Positions 27,524 to 35,749 of a stretch of 64,000 nt of DNA are shown here, in pieces. The DNA is from Lysobacterales bacterium (GTDB lineage Bacteria > Pseudomonadota > Gammaproteobacteria > Xanthomonadales > SZUA-36): positions 1-64,000 of the forward strand of contig JANQPM010000003.1 in the NCBI GenBank assembly GCA_028289465.1, given 5' to 3'. The stretch's first letter is position 1. Each line of letters starts with the position of its first letter. Below the pieces are notes generated by a model. It did not search any database and was not told the origin of the DNA. It saw only the letters and a program-made list of their open reading frames with translations. The position numbers were made by a program, and so were the translations under genes.

Positions 27524-28360
27524 CTACGCTAAATCGACGCCCTGCCGGCGCAGCGACGCAACGATCTCGCGCCGCCGGGGACCGAACGGGTCACGGCGAA
27601 TAAAATCCGAAATCAAATCCAGATATTCCGGATGCTTGCCCAGCAAGCGGTCCATTGCATGCTGGTCCGCCGCTAATCCTAGCGGACCGAAAGACTGGTT
27701 ACCAACATGCACGACATAGGCGGAGTCGCACAGCAGATTCTGCAAGCCGGCTTTCGCGACCCGCATTGAGAAGTCATTCTCCTCGCCGTAGCCCAGCCCG
27801 AAAGTCTGCCGGTCGAAATAGCCGACCGCATCCAGGGCCCGGCGCGTGATATACATGCAAAAACCGACCGCGGTCGGTATTTCGGGATTCAATGCCGGAC
27901 CGCAGCCAGCCAGCGCCCTGGCAATCCGATCCGGCGCCGACGGCACCGGGTTGGCCCGGCAAAACTCGGGAATGGAGGCAATTTCACCGTTGTTGGTCAG
28001 CGGCGTGATGGTGCCGGCCCGTTCATGTGAAGCGGCGCATTCGATCATGCGCTCGACCCAGCCTTCGGTGACCACGGTATCCGAATTGAGCAGAATGACG
28101 TCCTGTTGGGCGAGCCGCATGCCGTGGTTCGCGGTCGCGACGAAGCCGCGATTGCGCGGCGACCGGATCACCTGCCAGCCGGTGTGCCGCTCCGCCTGCA
28201 CCGCGTCCAGCAGGTCACCGATACGGGTGTCGGTCGATGCGTCATCGATCAGCACCACCCTGTAGTTGTCAGGTACGGTTTTTTGCAGCGCGGCCAGACA
28301 CGGCGCCAATGCCTCTGGTGCGTTAAATATCGGCACGACAATACTCAGCGTGCGGTCCAT
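27524..28360 (-). CDS. Family 2 glycosyltransferase
   Basis: This 278-residue GT-A type enzyme opens with LSIVVPIFNAPEALAPCLAAL, then VVLIDDASTD and ILLNSDTVVTEGWVERM carrying the metal-binding acidic motif near residue 95. An acceptor-site-like GYGEENDFSMRVAKAG appears near residue 190. It resembles enzymes that decorate surface polysaccharides. Its ATG shares one base with the Wzt stop (TGATG), tying it to the exporter. The donor sugar and linkage cannot be read from sequence. Confidence 0.85.
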   Translation of the reverse strand: MDRTLSIVVPIFNAPEALAPCLAALQKTVPDNYRVVLIDDASTDTRIGDLLDAVQAERHTGWQVIRSPRNRGFVATANHGMRLAQQDVILLNSDTVVTEGWVERMIECAASHERAGTITPLTNNGEIASIPEFCRANPVPSAPDRIARALAGCGPALNPEIPTAVGFCMYITRRALDAVGYFDRQTFGLGYGEENDFSMRVAKAGLQNLLCDSAYVVHVGNQSFGPLGLAADQHAMDRLLGKHPEYLDLISDFIRRDPFGPRRREIVASLRRQGVDLA

Positions 28361-29553
28361 CAGCCCCCGTTCCAGTCATGTTTCAGACGCACAAAGCCGA
28401 GTTCGCGGCTGGAACCACCGACCACAAACGGTTTTTCCTTGCTGTCGAACAGCCGAATACCGGGCGGGTCCATCGCGTGCGCGCGCAGGAAATAACTGCC
28501 CGGCAGCAGCGGCAGATCGTGAAACGCGATCCGATAGCGGTACAGGCCGTCGCCCAGCGAGTGTGCATCGACCCCGGCCTGATCCGAGGAGATGCCGTAA
28601 ATCGGCGTGCCATCGGCCCGCACAATGCCGAACAGCACGACCGGTGGCGCATTGTCGTCCGAATTGTCCGGCGAAGACAGCACCGCCTCGGCCACCAACT
28701 GCTCGGCCTGATCCAGTTGCGGTATCGTATTCTGCGGCCGGCCATGAAAATTCAGCGCTTTCACCCGGTAGATGCCGGCGCTGGGGGTATTCGATCCACT
28801 GCGGCGTTCGCGGGCGGACTTGCGTTCGTGATAAGCCAGATACTGCTGGGTAACCGCGAATACATCGCCCTGCATCTTTGCCTGGCCGTCGTGGATCCAG
28901 CAGGCCTGCTGGCAGAGTTTCTGAACCTGGTACATATTGTGCGAAACCATCAGCAGCGTACCGCCTTCACCCAGGTACTGCTCAATCCATCGAATACATT
29001 TCTTTTGAAACGACTCATCGCCGACCGCGAGAATTTCATCGGTCACCAGAAGGTCCGGGCGAACGGCGGTAATCACCGCAAAGCCGAGCCTGACCACCAT
29101 GCCGGATGAGTAGTGTTTTACCGGTTCGTGGATATAGTCGCCGATATCGGCAAATTGCAGAATTTCGTCGAGCTTGCCGTTCAGGTCGGTCCGGCCCAGG
29201 CCGAGCAGAGCGGCTTTCATCCGCACGTTTTCCAGGCCGGTGAAGTCGGGCTGGAAACCGGCGCCCAGCTCCAGCAGTGCCGCCATGCTGCCTTGCGTTT
29301 CCACGCTGCCCCGGGTCGGTTTAAGTACACCGGTAATCAGCTTCAGCAAGGTCGACTTGCCCGCACCGTTCTGCCCGATCACGGCTGTCGATTGCCCGCG
29401 CTCAATGTTGAGGCTCACACCGTCGAGAACCGTGCTGCCGCCGGCATAATGGCGGCGTGTGAAGACCCGCCACAAGGCGCTGAGACGTTCGCCGGCGCCA
29501 TGCGCACGCGGGTAGACCTTGCTGACACCGGTAAGCTCGACCAGCCGTCCCAT
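28360..29553 (-). CDS. wzt: Polysaccharide ABC exporter ATPase with C-terminal sugar-binding domain
   Basis: Wzt-type ATPase energises export of a lipid-linked polysaccharide across the inner membrane. The first 245 residues are an ABC domain: Walker A IGQNGAGKSTLL, signature HYSSGMVVRLGFA and Walker B LLVTDEILAVGDE. The remaining 150 residues form an extra beta-rich domain (ending PFVVGGSSRELGFVRL) of the kind that in E. coli O8/O9a Wzt binds the capped end of the exported O-antigen. This predicts a specific glycan end structure. It starts with a TAATG overlap with the permease gene. Confidence 0.9.
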   Translation of the reverse strand: MGRLVELTGVSKVYPRAHGAGERLSALWRVFTRRHYAGGSTVLDGVSLNIERGQSTAVIGQNGAGKSTLLKLITGVLKPTRGSVETQGSMAALLELGAGFQPDFTGLENVRMKAALLGLGRTDLNGKLDEILQFADIGDYIHEPVKHYSSGMVVRLGFAVITAVRPDLLVTDEILAVGDESFQKKCIRWIEQYLGEGGTLLMVSHNMYQVQKLCQQACWIHDGQAKMQGDVFAVTQQYLAYHERKSARERRSGSNTPSAGIYRVKALNFHGRPQNTIPQLDQAEQLVAEAVLSSPDNSDDNAPPVVLFGIVRADGTPIYGISSDQAGVDAHSLGDGLYRYRIAFHDLPLLPGSYFLRAHAMDPPGIRLFDSKEKPFVVGGSSRELGFVRLKHDWNGG

Positions 29554-30326
29554 TACAGGAAATCCTCGAAATACGGGCTCAACCGGCGAAACAGGAAATA
29601 ACCAGCCAGTGCGATTAGCACAACGAAAACCAGCAAGTAGATATCGTAGCGGTTCGGCTGCCAGTCATCCCACAGCAACAACTCGCGCAGGCGCTGTACC
29701 AGAACCGCGACCGGATTGAGCAGCAGCCACGCGCGAAAGCGTTCCGGAATCAGCCCGGGGGAATACAGAATAGGCGTCGAGAAAAACCAGGCCATCATCA
29801 GCGGCGGCGTAATCTGCTGCAGATCGCGTATAAAAACCGCGAGCGCGCTGACAGCCAGCGCCATTCCGGCTGCAAAGGCCAGCAGTATCGCGAGGTACGC
29901 CACCGCCAGCGGCAGATTCAACCAATGAATCGGCGTACCGGTAAACTGCAGAACGATCAGCACCACGAGGTAGCCGGCCAGATGCATCGCGAACGACGAT
30001 GCGACCGTCGATAACGGGAAGATCTGGTTTGGCACACTGACTTTGCCGATCAGCGCCGCATTGGCCGCAATGGCATTGCTGCTTTTGATGATCGACTCGG
30101 CAAACGCCGTCCACGGCCAGAACGCAACGGCCAGATATGGAACAAATCCGGTCAGGTCTGCTTCCGGAACCCGCGCCTGAAAGATAACGACAAAGACAAA
30201 AGCGTAGATCACCAGCAGTATCAGCGGCTGGAGAAAAAGCCAGGCCAGACCGGTGATACTGCCGACATACTGGGTGAGTATTTCCCTGCGTGTCAGCTCA
30301 TAGAAGAAATTTGAATGCTGGAACAT
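29553..30326 (-). CDS. wzm: Polysaccharide ABC exporter permease
   Basis: This is the inner-membrane partner of the adjacent Wzt-like ATPase. The product (257 aa from the ATG at 30326) begins with the amphipathic FFYELTRREILTQYVGS segment of the ABC-2 type Wzm/TagG family and has about six hydrophobic helices. Motifs such as LIPERFRAWLLLNPVAVLVQRLRELLLW match O-antigen export permeases. An in-frame GTG at 30350 lies inside a strong hairpin and is a less likely start. It is the first gene of the cassette. Confidence 0.88.
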   Translation of the reverse strand: MFQHSNFFYELTRREILTQYVGSITGLAWLFLQPLILLVIYAFVFVVIFQARVPEADLTGFVPYLAVAFWPWTAFAESIIKSSNAIAANAALIGKVSVPNQIFPLSTVASSFAMHLAGYLVVLIVLQFTGTPIHWLNLPLAVAYLAILLAFAAGMALAVSALAVFIRDLQQITPPLMMAWFFSTPILYSPGLIPERFRAWLLLNPVAVLVQRLRELLLWDDWQPNRYDIYLLVFVVLIALAGYFLFRRLSPYFEDFL

Positions 30327-30337
30327 GGTTGCGCAGT

Positions 30338-30356
30338 GGGCCCGTTCCACGGGCCC
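30338..30356. other. GC-rich hairpin just before the exporter permease start
   Basis: GGGCCCG (30338-30344), a five-base loop and CGGGCCC (30350-30356) form a perfect seven-pair stem 11 bases upstream of the wzm ATG, where a ribosome site would be expected. On the plus strand it is followed by GCTTTGTT, weakly terminator-like, but no plus-strand gene ends here. It could limit wzm translation; that is inference. Confidence 0.5.
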
Positions 30357-30427
30357 GCTTTGTTATACGCTCATTGTGACATGCGACAGCCGATTCGCCA
30401 ACGCGGCAAAGTAACCGGTGCCCGCCG

Positions 30428-31363
30428 CTACGGGCTGTTGCTGCCGATGTTTCCGTCGTAGTCCGGTGCGTTTTCCAGATTTTCACCGAAATACCGTTTG
30501 AGCATTTTCTCAATCGCGCCGTCCGGAATTTCCAGCGGTGGATCATGCAGCTTGCTCAGGTAGTCGGAACGAACGCGATTTTGATGCTTCTGAACTTCCG
30601 CATTGACCAAACGCGGTTTTACTTCCTCGAAGCTCAATTGCCTGCCGGGCCGCTTACCGTCCAAACGGATAATGTGGTAGCCGAATTCGGTCTTGACCAG
30701 ATCGGAAAACTGGCCGATTTCGGCTAGTGCGTAAGCCGCTTCTTCAAAAGGTTTGACCATTTTTCCCCTCTCCACCGAATACTGACCGTTGTTGGACGCC
30801 ACACCCGGATCTTCGGAATGTTCGACAACCAGCTCATCGAACGATGTACCGGCCCTGACCTGATCCAGCAAGGACTGCGCCTTGGCCCTGGCCTCCTCGT
30901 CGGCCCGGTTGTCATTCTTAATCAATAAATGAGTCACATCGACCGCATCGGATAATTTGAAGCGGTCTCTGTTTTTCAGATAGGTTTCTTTTGCCAATTG
31001 CTCGAAATCCGCCGTCGGCGCATTCGCGACATATTGATCCAGCCAGGCCTGACCCAGTTCGCGCAGCCCGGCCAGCCGCATCCGCTCCTGAATCAACGGA
31101 TCCTTGTCCAGCCCGGCCTCGATCGCCGCATCAGCCAGCATCTGAAATGTCATCATCTGACTCAGCATACGGTCGACCTTGCTTCCGTCTCGAATGAACC
31201 CGAGCCGGTCGCGTTGCGGAATCGACGAAACCCGCGCATCGAATTCGCCGTGGGTGACAACGCTGCCACCGCGTTTCAACAACGCGTCCTGATCATCGGC
31301 AAGTCCGATGCTGCCAAATAACAACGCAGCGGTGGATATCAGAGTAATACTTAGCTTATTCAT
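30428..31363 (-). CDS. Periplasmic parvulin-type peptidyl-prolyl isomerase
   Basis: The 311-residue product has a signal peptide (about residues 1-22, cleavage near GLA-DD), a helical N-terminal region and a parvulin (PpiC/SurA-like) domain at about 145-235. Recognisable there are VTHLLIKNDNRADEEARAKAQ, FDELVVEHSEDPG and FGYHIIRLDGKRPG. It probably assists folding of exported proteins. The upstream gene encodes an Ig-repeat exported protein and a terminator separates them. Whether it serves that protein or the outer membrane generally is not clear. I do not assign a specific name. Confidence 0.87.
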   Translation of the reverse strand: MNKLSITLISTAALLFGSIGLADDQDALLKRGGSVVTHGEFDARVSSIPQRDRLGFIRDGSKVDRMLSQMMTFQMLADAAIEAGLDKDPLIQERMRLAGLRELGQAWLDQYVANAPTADFEQLAKETYLKNRDRFKLSDAVDVTHLLIKNDNRADEEARAKAQSLLDQVRAGTSFDELVVEHSEDPGVASNNGQYSVERGKMVKPFEEAAYALAEIGQFSDLVKTEFGYHIIRLDGKRPGRQLSFEEVKPRLVNAEVQKHQNRVRSDYLSKLHDPPLEIPDGAIEKMLKRYFGENLENAPDYDGNIGSNSP

Positions 31364-31386
31364 AGGGTTGTTGGATATCTATTTCA

Positions 31387-31417
31387 TAAAAAAGTTGCCC
31401 CGCTGAGTAGCGGGGCA
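31387..31417 (-). terminator. Rho-independent terminator after the Ig-repeat gene
   Basis: On the minus strand TGCCCCGCT and AGCGGGGCA form a nine-pair stem with a four-base loop (31396-31417), followed by AACTTTTTT down to 31388. It lies about 25 bases after the stop of the gene at 31442. Confidence 0.85.
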
Positions 31418-31441
31418 CGGAGTTTCAATCAGCCGAATCCG

Positions 31442-33385
31442 TTACTGCGACTTATCGTGTTCGAACACACCGGTACACAGTGACGCGGTACAGGTAGATG
31501 AATACCGAATGTTCAGGTAGTAGTCGGTGTCCGGCACCAGTTCGCAGACGCCATTACCGGCGACCACATTCGAGTTGACTTCCCAGATGATCGGGTTGCC
31601 GATACCCCAGGTCCGCTTGCAATCGGAATCAACGCCGGTATAGGCACCTGCACACTGGCTGAACGTTCCCTGACGTACGCCGGGGGTCGAGGTATCCGGG
31701 GCCGACTCCAGACGGCCGGAGGTACCGGCCTCGCCGGAATTAAACCGGTAGGCCACATTCTCCCCTTGCGGCAGAATAAGCAGCTCCTTCCAGCTGTTGG
31801 GCTGCGGGAATGTACCGCGGAACTTCTGAGCCCAGGTTTCATTGACCAGCCTGTCGTACGGAATCGGGCAGCCGTCCTGTCCGATCTGCTGTGCCGGCAG
31901 TGCAATGAAGATATTGACCGTACCGTTATCGGAACTGGTCGAGTTGGAACAGCTAATACCGAACGCGTGAGACTGGCTGTCGCCCTTCAGCGGCAAGGTC
32001 AATGATCCGTTGGCTCCCAGGCTGCGGCCTTTCCAGCCACTGACGCCACCGGTTGACGTACAGCCCGTGGTATTACTCGAATTCCAGCTAAAGGTAACCG
32101 AATCGCCTTCCCGGATATTGGTGTCAGACGCTGTGAAGCGCGTGACCACAGCACTGGGCTGGGCGGAACCCGTCACATCGACGAAATACTCGGCTTCGAC
32201 CGTCTTGGATGAATCGTCTCTATCGAAACAGCGCAACACAAAGGTCTTATCCGAAGACGTGGTAATAGGCACCGTCGCCGAGCCGTTGGCCGCGAAGTTC
32301 TGTGAACCCCAGCCGGAGATCAGCGGGCTGACACCGCGACAGGATTGCGCGTGGTTGGTGGTCCAGGACAATCTGATACTGTTGCCGACAGCAACCGGAT
32401 TAGGCGTACCGGTAAACGACGTTACCGCCAATACATCGGGCTGGGCTTCCTGCTGTACCACAACGTTTACCGTTCTCGAGGTGCTGTTGTTCTGGTCGTC
32501 CGAACAGGTCAGCTTATGAGAACGGGTGCCCAGGACATTCGCGGTAATGGTTTCCGAACCGGAAACCGGCCGGCTTCCGCTCCAGTCGCCCGAAGCGGTG
32601 CAACTGGTCACATTAATCGCATCCCAGTTCAGCGTATACCGGCTGCCGAGGGTTACCGTTGACTGATTGCTGCGCAACGTGCGAATCGCGGGGTCGTCGG
32701 TCGGCGTCCCGCCTTCCCGTACCTGTACGGTAACGCTCTTGGTATCGCTACCTCCTTCGCCGGTACAACGCAACCCATAGGTCCTTCTTCCGGCATGGTC
32801 CTCGATAAAGGTCTCGGAAGAATTGATCGGCAATGCGCCGGTCTCGAAGTCGCTGGTACCTTCACAGAAGTTCGCATTGCAAGCTTGCCAGCTCAGGGTC
32901 AGGTTTTCGCCTTTATTGATCGTGGTCGAAGAAGCTTCGAACCGGGCAATCTTCACGTCGGTTATGCCATCGCAGGCGCCTGCAGGCGCCGGAGCCGGTG
33001 CGGGGGGCGGCGCCGGTGGTGGCGCGGGCGGCGGTGGTGGCGGTTCGGCCAGTTCAATGGCCAGATTGCCATTGGTTTTCAGCCGTACATTCCCGTTATT
33101 CGGATTGATCAGAAACCACGGAATCAGATCTGATGATCCGATAACCACATCATTGATGATCAGCCGGTTAATGACTGTTCCGGGCTCATCTAATGTTTCA
33201 TCTTTACGGCTGAAGGTAATTTTATCGTCGGTGACGAAGCTGATATTTCTGGATCCGTAATTGGCGGTGACAAATTGAATGGCGGAACTGTCGCCAATTT
33301 TCTCACCGTCAACGGTCAACTCTCCGGCAAAGGCAGCACCAGAGCTGACAATAGCACTGATGGCCGTCATTTTTAGCATACGCAT
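31442..33385 (-). CDS. Exported protein with four Ig-like repeats, function unknown
   Basis: The 647-residue product has a signal peptide (cleavage near residue 20-21, AFA-GEL), an N-terminal domain (21-112), a Pro/Ala linker (about 114-137) and four tandem Ig-like domains at about 144-222, 232-312, 318-405 and 413-495. Each shares the pattern F-x-A/G-S/T ... W-x-x-x-N ... C and a second Cys (C262/C294, C349/C386, C442/C479), suggesting one disulphide per domain. A Cys-containing C-terminal domain (about 500-647) follows. The composition is low in Lys and rich in Ser/Thr/Asn, as in extracellular proteins. I do not recognise a named family. The ATG at 33385 is chosen over a TTG two codons upstream. 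It may be a cell-surface or secreted binding protein. Confidence 0.85.
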   Translation of the reverse strand: MRMLKMTAISAIVSSGAAFAGELTVDGEKIGDSSAIQFVTANYGSRNISFVTDDKITFSRKDETLDEPGTVINRLIINDVVIGSSDLIPWFLINPNNGNVRLKTNGNLAIELAEPPPPPPAPPPAPPPAPAPAPAGACDGITDVKIARFEASSTTINKGENLTLSWQACNANFCEGTSDFETGALPINSSETFIEDHAGRRTYGLRCTGEGGSDTKSVTVQVREGGTPTDDPAIRTLRSNQSTVTLGSRYTLNWDAINVTSCTASGDWSGSRPVSGSETITANVLGTRSHKLTCSDDQNNSTSRTVNVVVQQEAQPDVLAVTSFTGTPNPVAVGNSIRLSWTTNHAQSCRGVSPLISGWGSQNFAANGSATVPITTSSDKTFVLRCFDRDDSSKTVEAEYFVDVTGSAQPSAVVTRFTASDTNIREGDSVTFSWNSSNTTGCTSTGGVSGWKGRSLGANGSLTLPLKGDSQSHAFGISCSNSTSSDNGTVNIFIALPAQQIGQDGCPIPYDRLVNETWAQKFRGTFPQPNSWKELLILPQGENVAYRFNSGEAGTSGRLESAPDTSTPGVRQGTFSQCAGAYTGVDSDCKRTWGIGNPIIWEVNSNVVAGNGVCELVPDTDYYLNIRYSSTCTASLCTGVFEHDKSQ

Positions 33386-33524
33386 GGTCAAAACACTCCA
33401 AATTTAAAGCCTACTAAATACGCTCGCCATCTTGTTGCTCTTGTTAGCGGCTCGCGGTTTTGCGCCTGTTTTATGCCTACTTTATTTTAACCGATCCCTA
33501 ACATTCTCTTAATTATTTCGGGGC

Positions 33525-33565
33525 CGAAAATGACAGCCGGGGGTCAACGAGTGACCCCCGGCTGT
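33525..33565 (-). terminator. Strong terminator after the 516-residue exported protein gene
   Basis: A perfect 14-pair stem ACAGCCGGGGGTCA / TGACCCCCGGCTGT (33533-33546 and 33552-33565) with a five-base loop is followed on the minus strand by CATTTTC. It lies about 50 bases after the stop of the gene at 33618, so that gene is probably transcribed alone. Confidence 0.85.
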
Positions 33566-33617
33566 ACAAGTCATTGGCTATTGCCAATTGTAACCAGCGG
33601 CTACTTATCCTTAAACA

Positions 33618-35168
33618 TTAAGGAGAAGGAGCTGGGGCTGACGGCAACGGGGTCGGCGTACCTTGAGCACGCGTACCCTTATGGTCAAAGATGCCGCCGT
33701 AGTTCGCCAGTACGCTGCCACCGCCAAGGGTGCCATTGACGAACTGTTCTACCCGGAAACCGGTTACCGGCAGACCAACCAGACCGAAAGTGTCGCTACG
33801 AATTGCATCGAAGACACCGTCTAAGTCTGAGTCATAGCTTGCCATATTCAGGCGAGCCCAGCCGTTCTCGAATCCATCAGGCAGATCAAAGGTCACTGCC
33901 GTGGTGGAACCCAGAATCTCGGTCGGCTGCGGATCTTCCGACGCTTCGCCGAAGCGAATCACGTTGGTTTCGAAACACAGTTCGAACAAGATAACGTCCG
34001 GAACGATCACTGGCGGCCGCGGTGAAACGATCGGGCCACTGCTCGGAACATCCGGCGTCAGGCTTTGCTCTTCACGATCCCAGAATTCCAGAATGAAGTT
34101 CTCGCACGCTTCACCAACGCTGTCCAGCTCTTGAGTGAACGGCGGGTTCGGCAGGCCCGGACCATCAAAGTCGAATTCAGGATCAACATAGAAACGGCGG
34201 GTCGGGAAGGTAACTACCCACTCAGTCTGCGCATTCAGCGAAGCCTGGGTGTTGTATTCGTTCATGACTTGGTCATGCATGAATACTGCAGATACCGCTT
34301 CGACACCGAAGCCGTACGCGGCGGTTACCAGGCTGCCGTCATCCAGGAAGATGAAAGCGTTGGTCTGGTCGCCAGAAGCCAGTGAAGGCAATTCATCGCC
34401 GGGCTCGGTGTGCAGTTCTACACTGGAGAACCCGTTGACTGCACGCGCGTCGTAGGAGAACAGCGTGCCTTCGCCAACATTAACGATAGCAGCACCACCG
34501 AACATACCGCCGGAAGGCGCGGTGATGTCAAGGCTGTCATCATCCAGCCAGTAACCGTTAACGCCGCCGATGACGCTCCATGCGTCAACCAGTTGAGCAC
34601 AGTCATCAGGAATAAATTCGCCGGTAGGGGAACCGTCTACTACTTCCGCCACGTGAGTGGCCGCGGTAGCGGAACCCCGGTCAACGTCCAGCAAGGTACC
34701 CATTTCGATCATTTCGAAATGGCCTTCCATTGCACGGTCGATGTCTTCCGGACCACCATCAGCACGGTCACCAGAGTAGGCGAAGTTCAGGAACGCTTGA
34801 CGACCACCTAAGTCACCGAAGAAATAGGGAACAGTACAACTGGAGTCAGGAACGATCAACGTAGGCGTGCCTGCATCATCAGTAATAGCTGCAACCCACA
34901 CATCAAACGGAGACATGTACAGGTTAAAGTCAAGTACTTCGCGCGTATTCCGGCTTTCCAGGAAACGAACTTTAACGGCCTTGGCCTGATCGGTGGTGTT
35001 AACCACAGACAGCAAGGTGTCGTTTCCGCCTCGGACAGTGTAATACGGATAAATCAGTACTTCACCGAGTCCATCCGGATTTAGATTAACTGCCTGAGCG
35101 CTGCCTACGATTCCGGCAGCACCTGCCAGACCGGCCAGCACGGCAGCTGTCAGATTTTTTCTCTTCAT
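33618..35168 (-). CDS. Exported protein of unknown function, possible surface-layer type
   Basis: The 516-residue product has a clear signal peptide (MKRKNLTAAVLAGLAG..., cleavage after residue 26, AQA-VNL). A mature start NLNPDGLGEVLIYPYYTV is followed by repeated beta-strand-like stretches rich in Asp, Gly and Phe and very few Lys. The tail is Pro/Ala/Ser-rich (TPTPLPSAPAPSP). Cysteines are few and there is no lipobox or membrane anchor. Similar openings occur in uncharacterised exported proteins of gammaproteobacteria as far as I recall; no function is known to me. AGGAG precedes the ATG, and a strong private terminator follows, which suggests high expression as a single gene. Confidence 0.85.
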   Translation of the reverse strand: MKRKNLTAAVLAGLAGAAGIVGSAQAVNLNPDGLGEVLIYPYYTVRGGNDTLLSVVNTTDQAKAVKVRFLESRNTREVLDFNLYMSPFDVWVAAITDDAGTPTLIVPDSSCTVPYFFGDLGGRQAFLNFAYSGDRADGGPEDIDRAMEGHFEMIEMGTLLDVDRGSATAATHVAEVVDGSPTGEFIPDDCAQLVDAWSVIGGVNGYWLDDDSLDITAPSGGMFGGAAIVNVGEGTLFSYDARAVNGFSSVELHTEPGDELPSLASGDQTNAFIFLDDGSLVTAAYGFGVEAVSAVFMHDQVMNEYNTQASLNAQTEWVVTFPTRRFYVDPEFDFDGPGLPNPPFTQELDSVGEACENFILEFWDREEQSLTPDVPSSGPIVSPRPPVIVPDVILFELCFETNVIRFGEASEDPQPTEILGSTTAVTFDLPDGFENGWARLNMASYDSDLDGVFDAIRSDTFGLVGLPVTGFRVEQFVNGTLGGGSVLANYGGIFDHKGTRAQGTPTPLPSAPAPSP

Positions 35169-35224
35169 TACAACACTCCTATTGTGTACACAGGGCTAGC
35201 AAATACGGCTTTTGATTCGGAAAT

Positions 35225-35304
35225 TTGCCTCCCATAGACAATCTCCACATGCTTGTGCCGCAAAATTGCATGCCAATCTTACGACAATTCTCTATGGGTG
35301 GCAA
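35225..35304. repeat. Imperfect inverted repeat upstream of the exported-protein gene
   Basis: TTGCCTCCCATAGACAATC (35225-35243) matches the inverse of 35287-35304 (ATTCTCTATGGGTGGCAA) with few mismatches. It lies between the small lipoprotein gene and the 516-residue protein gene. It could be the end structure of the T2SS transcript or a 5' regulatory structure of the next gene. Confidence 0.5.
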
Positions 35305-35330
35305 CCTAAAATCGCCTTTGATTTACCGGG

Positions 35331-35729
35331 CTATTTGGCTGGAATAAACCACCATTTTTCGTCGGTTTTTACCCATTGTTCCTGGACTTGGCGGGTCGAT
35401 TCCCATTGGTCGATACCGCGCATCGGTGCCGTTACCTGGTATTCGACGTTTATCGTTACGGTACAGGCGCTGTCGTCGTTGCATTCGTGGCCGGCATAAT
35501 CCGCGCCGACCCAGCCAACCCGGCGCCTGGCCTGGCGGGCACGGTAATCCTCTAAAGTGACACTGGAGCGGTAGCCGGGGCTGAAATAGCCGTAGGCAAC
35601 CTCGATGTTGTCATTCAACAGTGCATCCCACCGCGCCTGGGCGCGGTCCTCCAATGTCTGGGGTTGCCGCTGGCAAGCGGTCAATACCAGAACACCAGAT
35701 ACTATGACTATGGATATTTTATTTTTCAT
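35331..35729 (-). CDS. Small lipoprotein downstream of the secretin gene
   Basis: The 132-residue product has a signal with lipobox LTAC (Cys19) and no Asp after the Cys, so it would be expected in the outer membrane. The mature part is a compact alpha/beta sequence with two cysteines (HECNDDSACTV) and EQWVKTDEKWWFIPAK at the end, reminiscent of NTF2-like folds such as DUF4440, but I cannot name a family. It starts 20 bp after the gspD stop on the same strand and is probably in the T2SS operon. A role as secretin pilotin or assembly helper is possible from position only. Confidence 0.75.
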   Translation of the reverse strand: MKNKISIVIVSGVLVLTACQRQPQTLEDRAQARWDALLNDNIEVAYGYFSPGYRSSVTLEDYRARQARRRVGWVGADYAGHECNDDSACTVTINVEYQVTAPMRGIDQWESTRQVQEQWVKTDEKWWFIPAK

Positions 35730-35749
35730 AGTTTTTATCTATTTAATGA

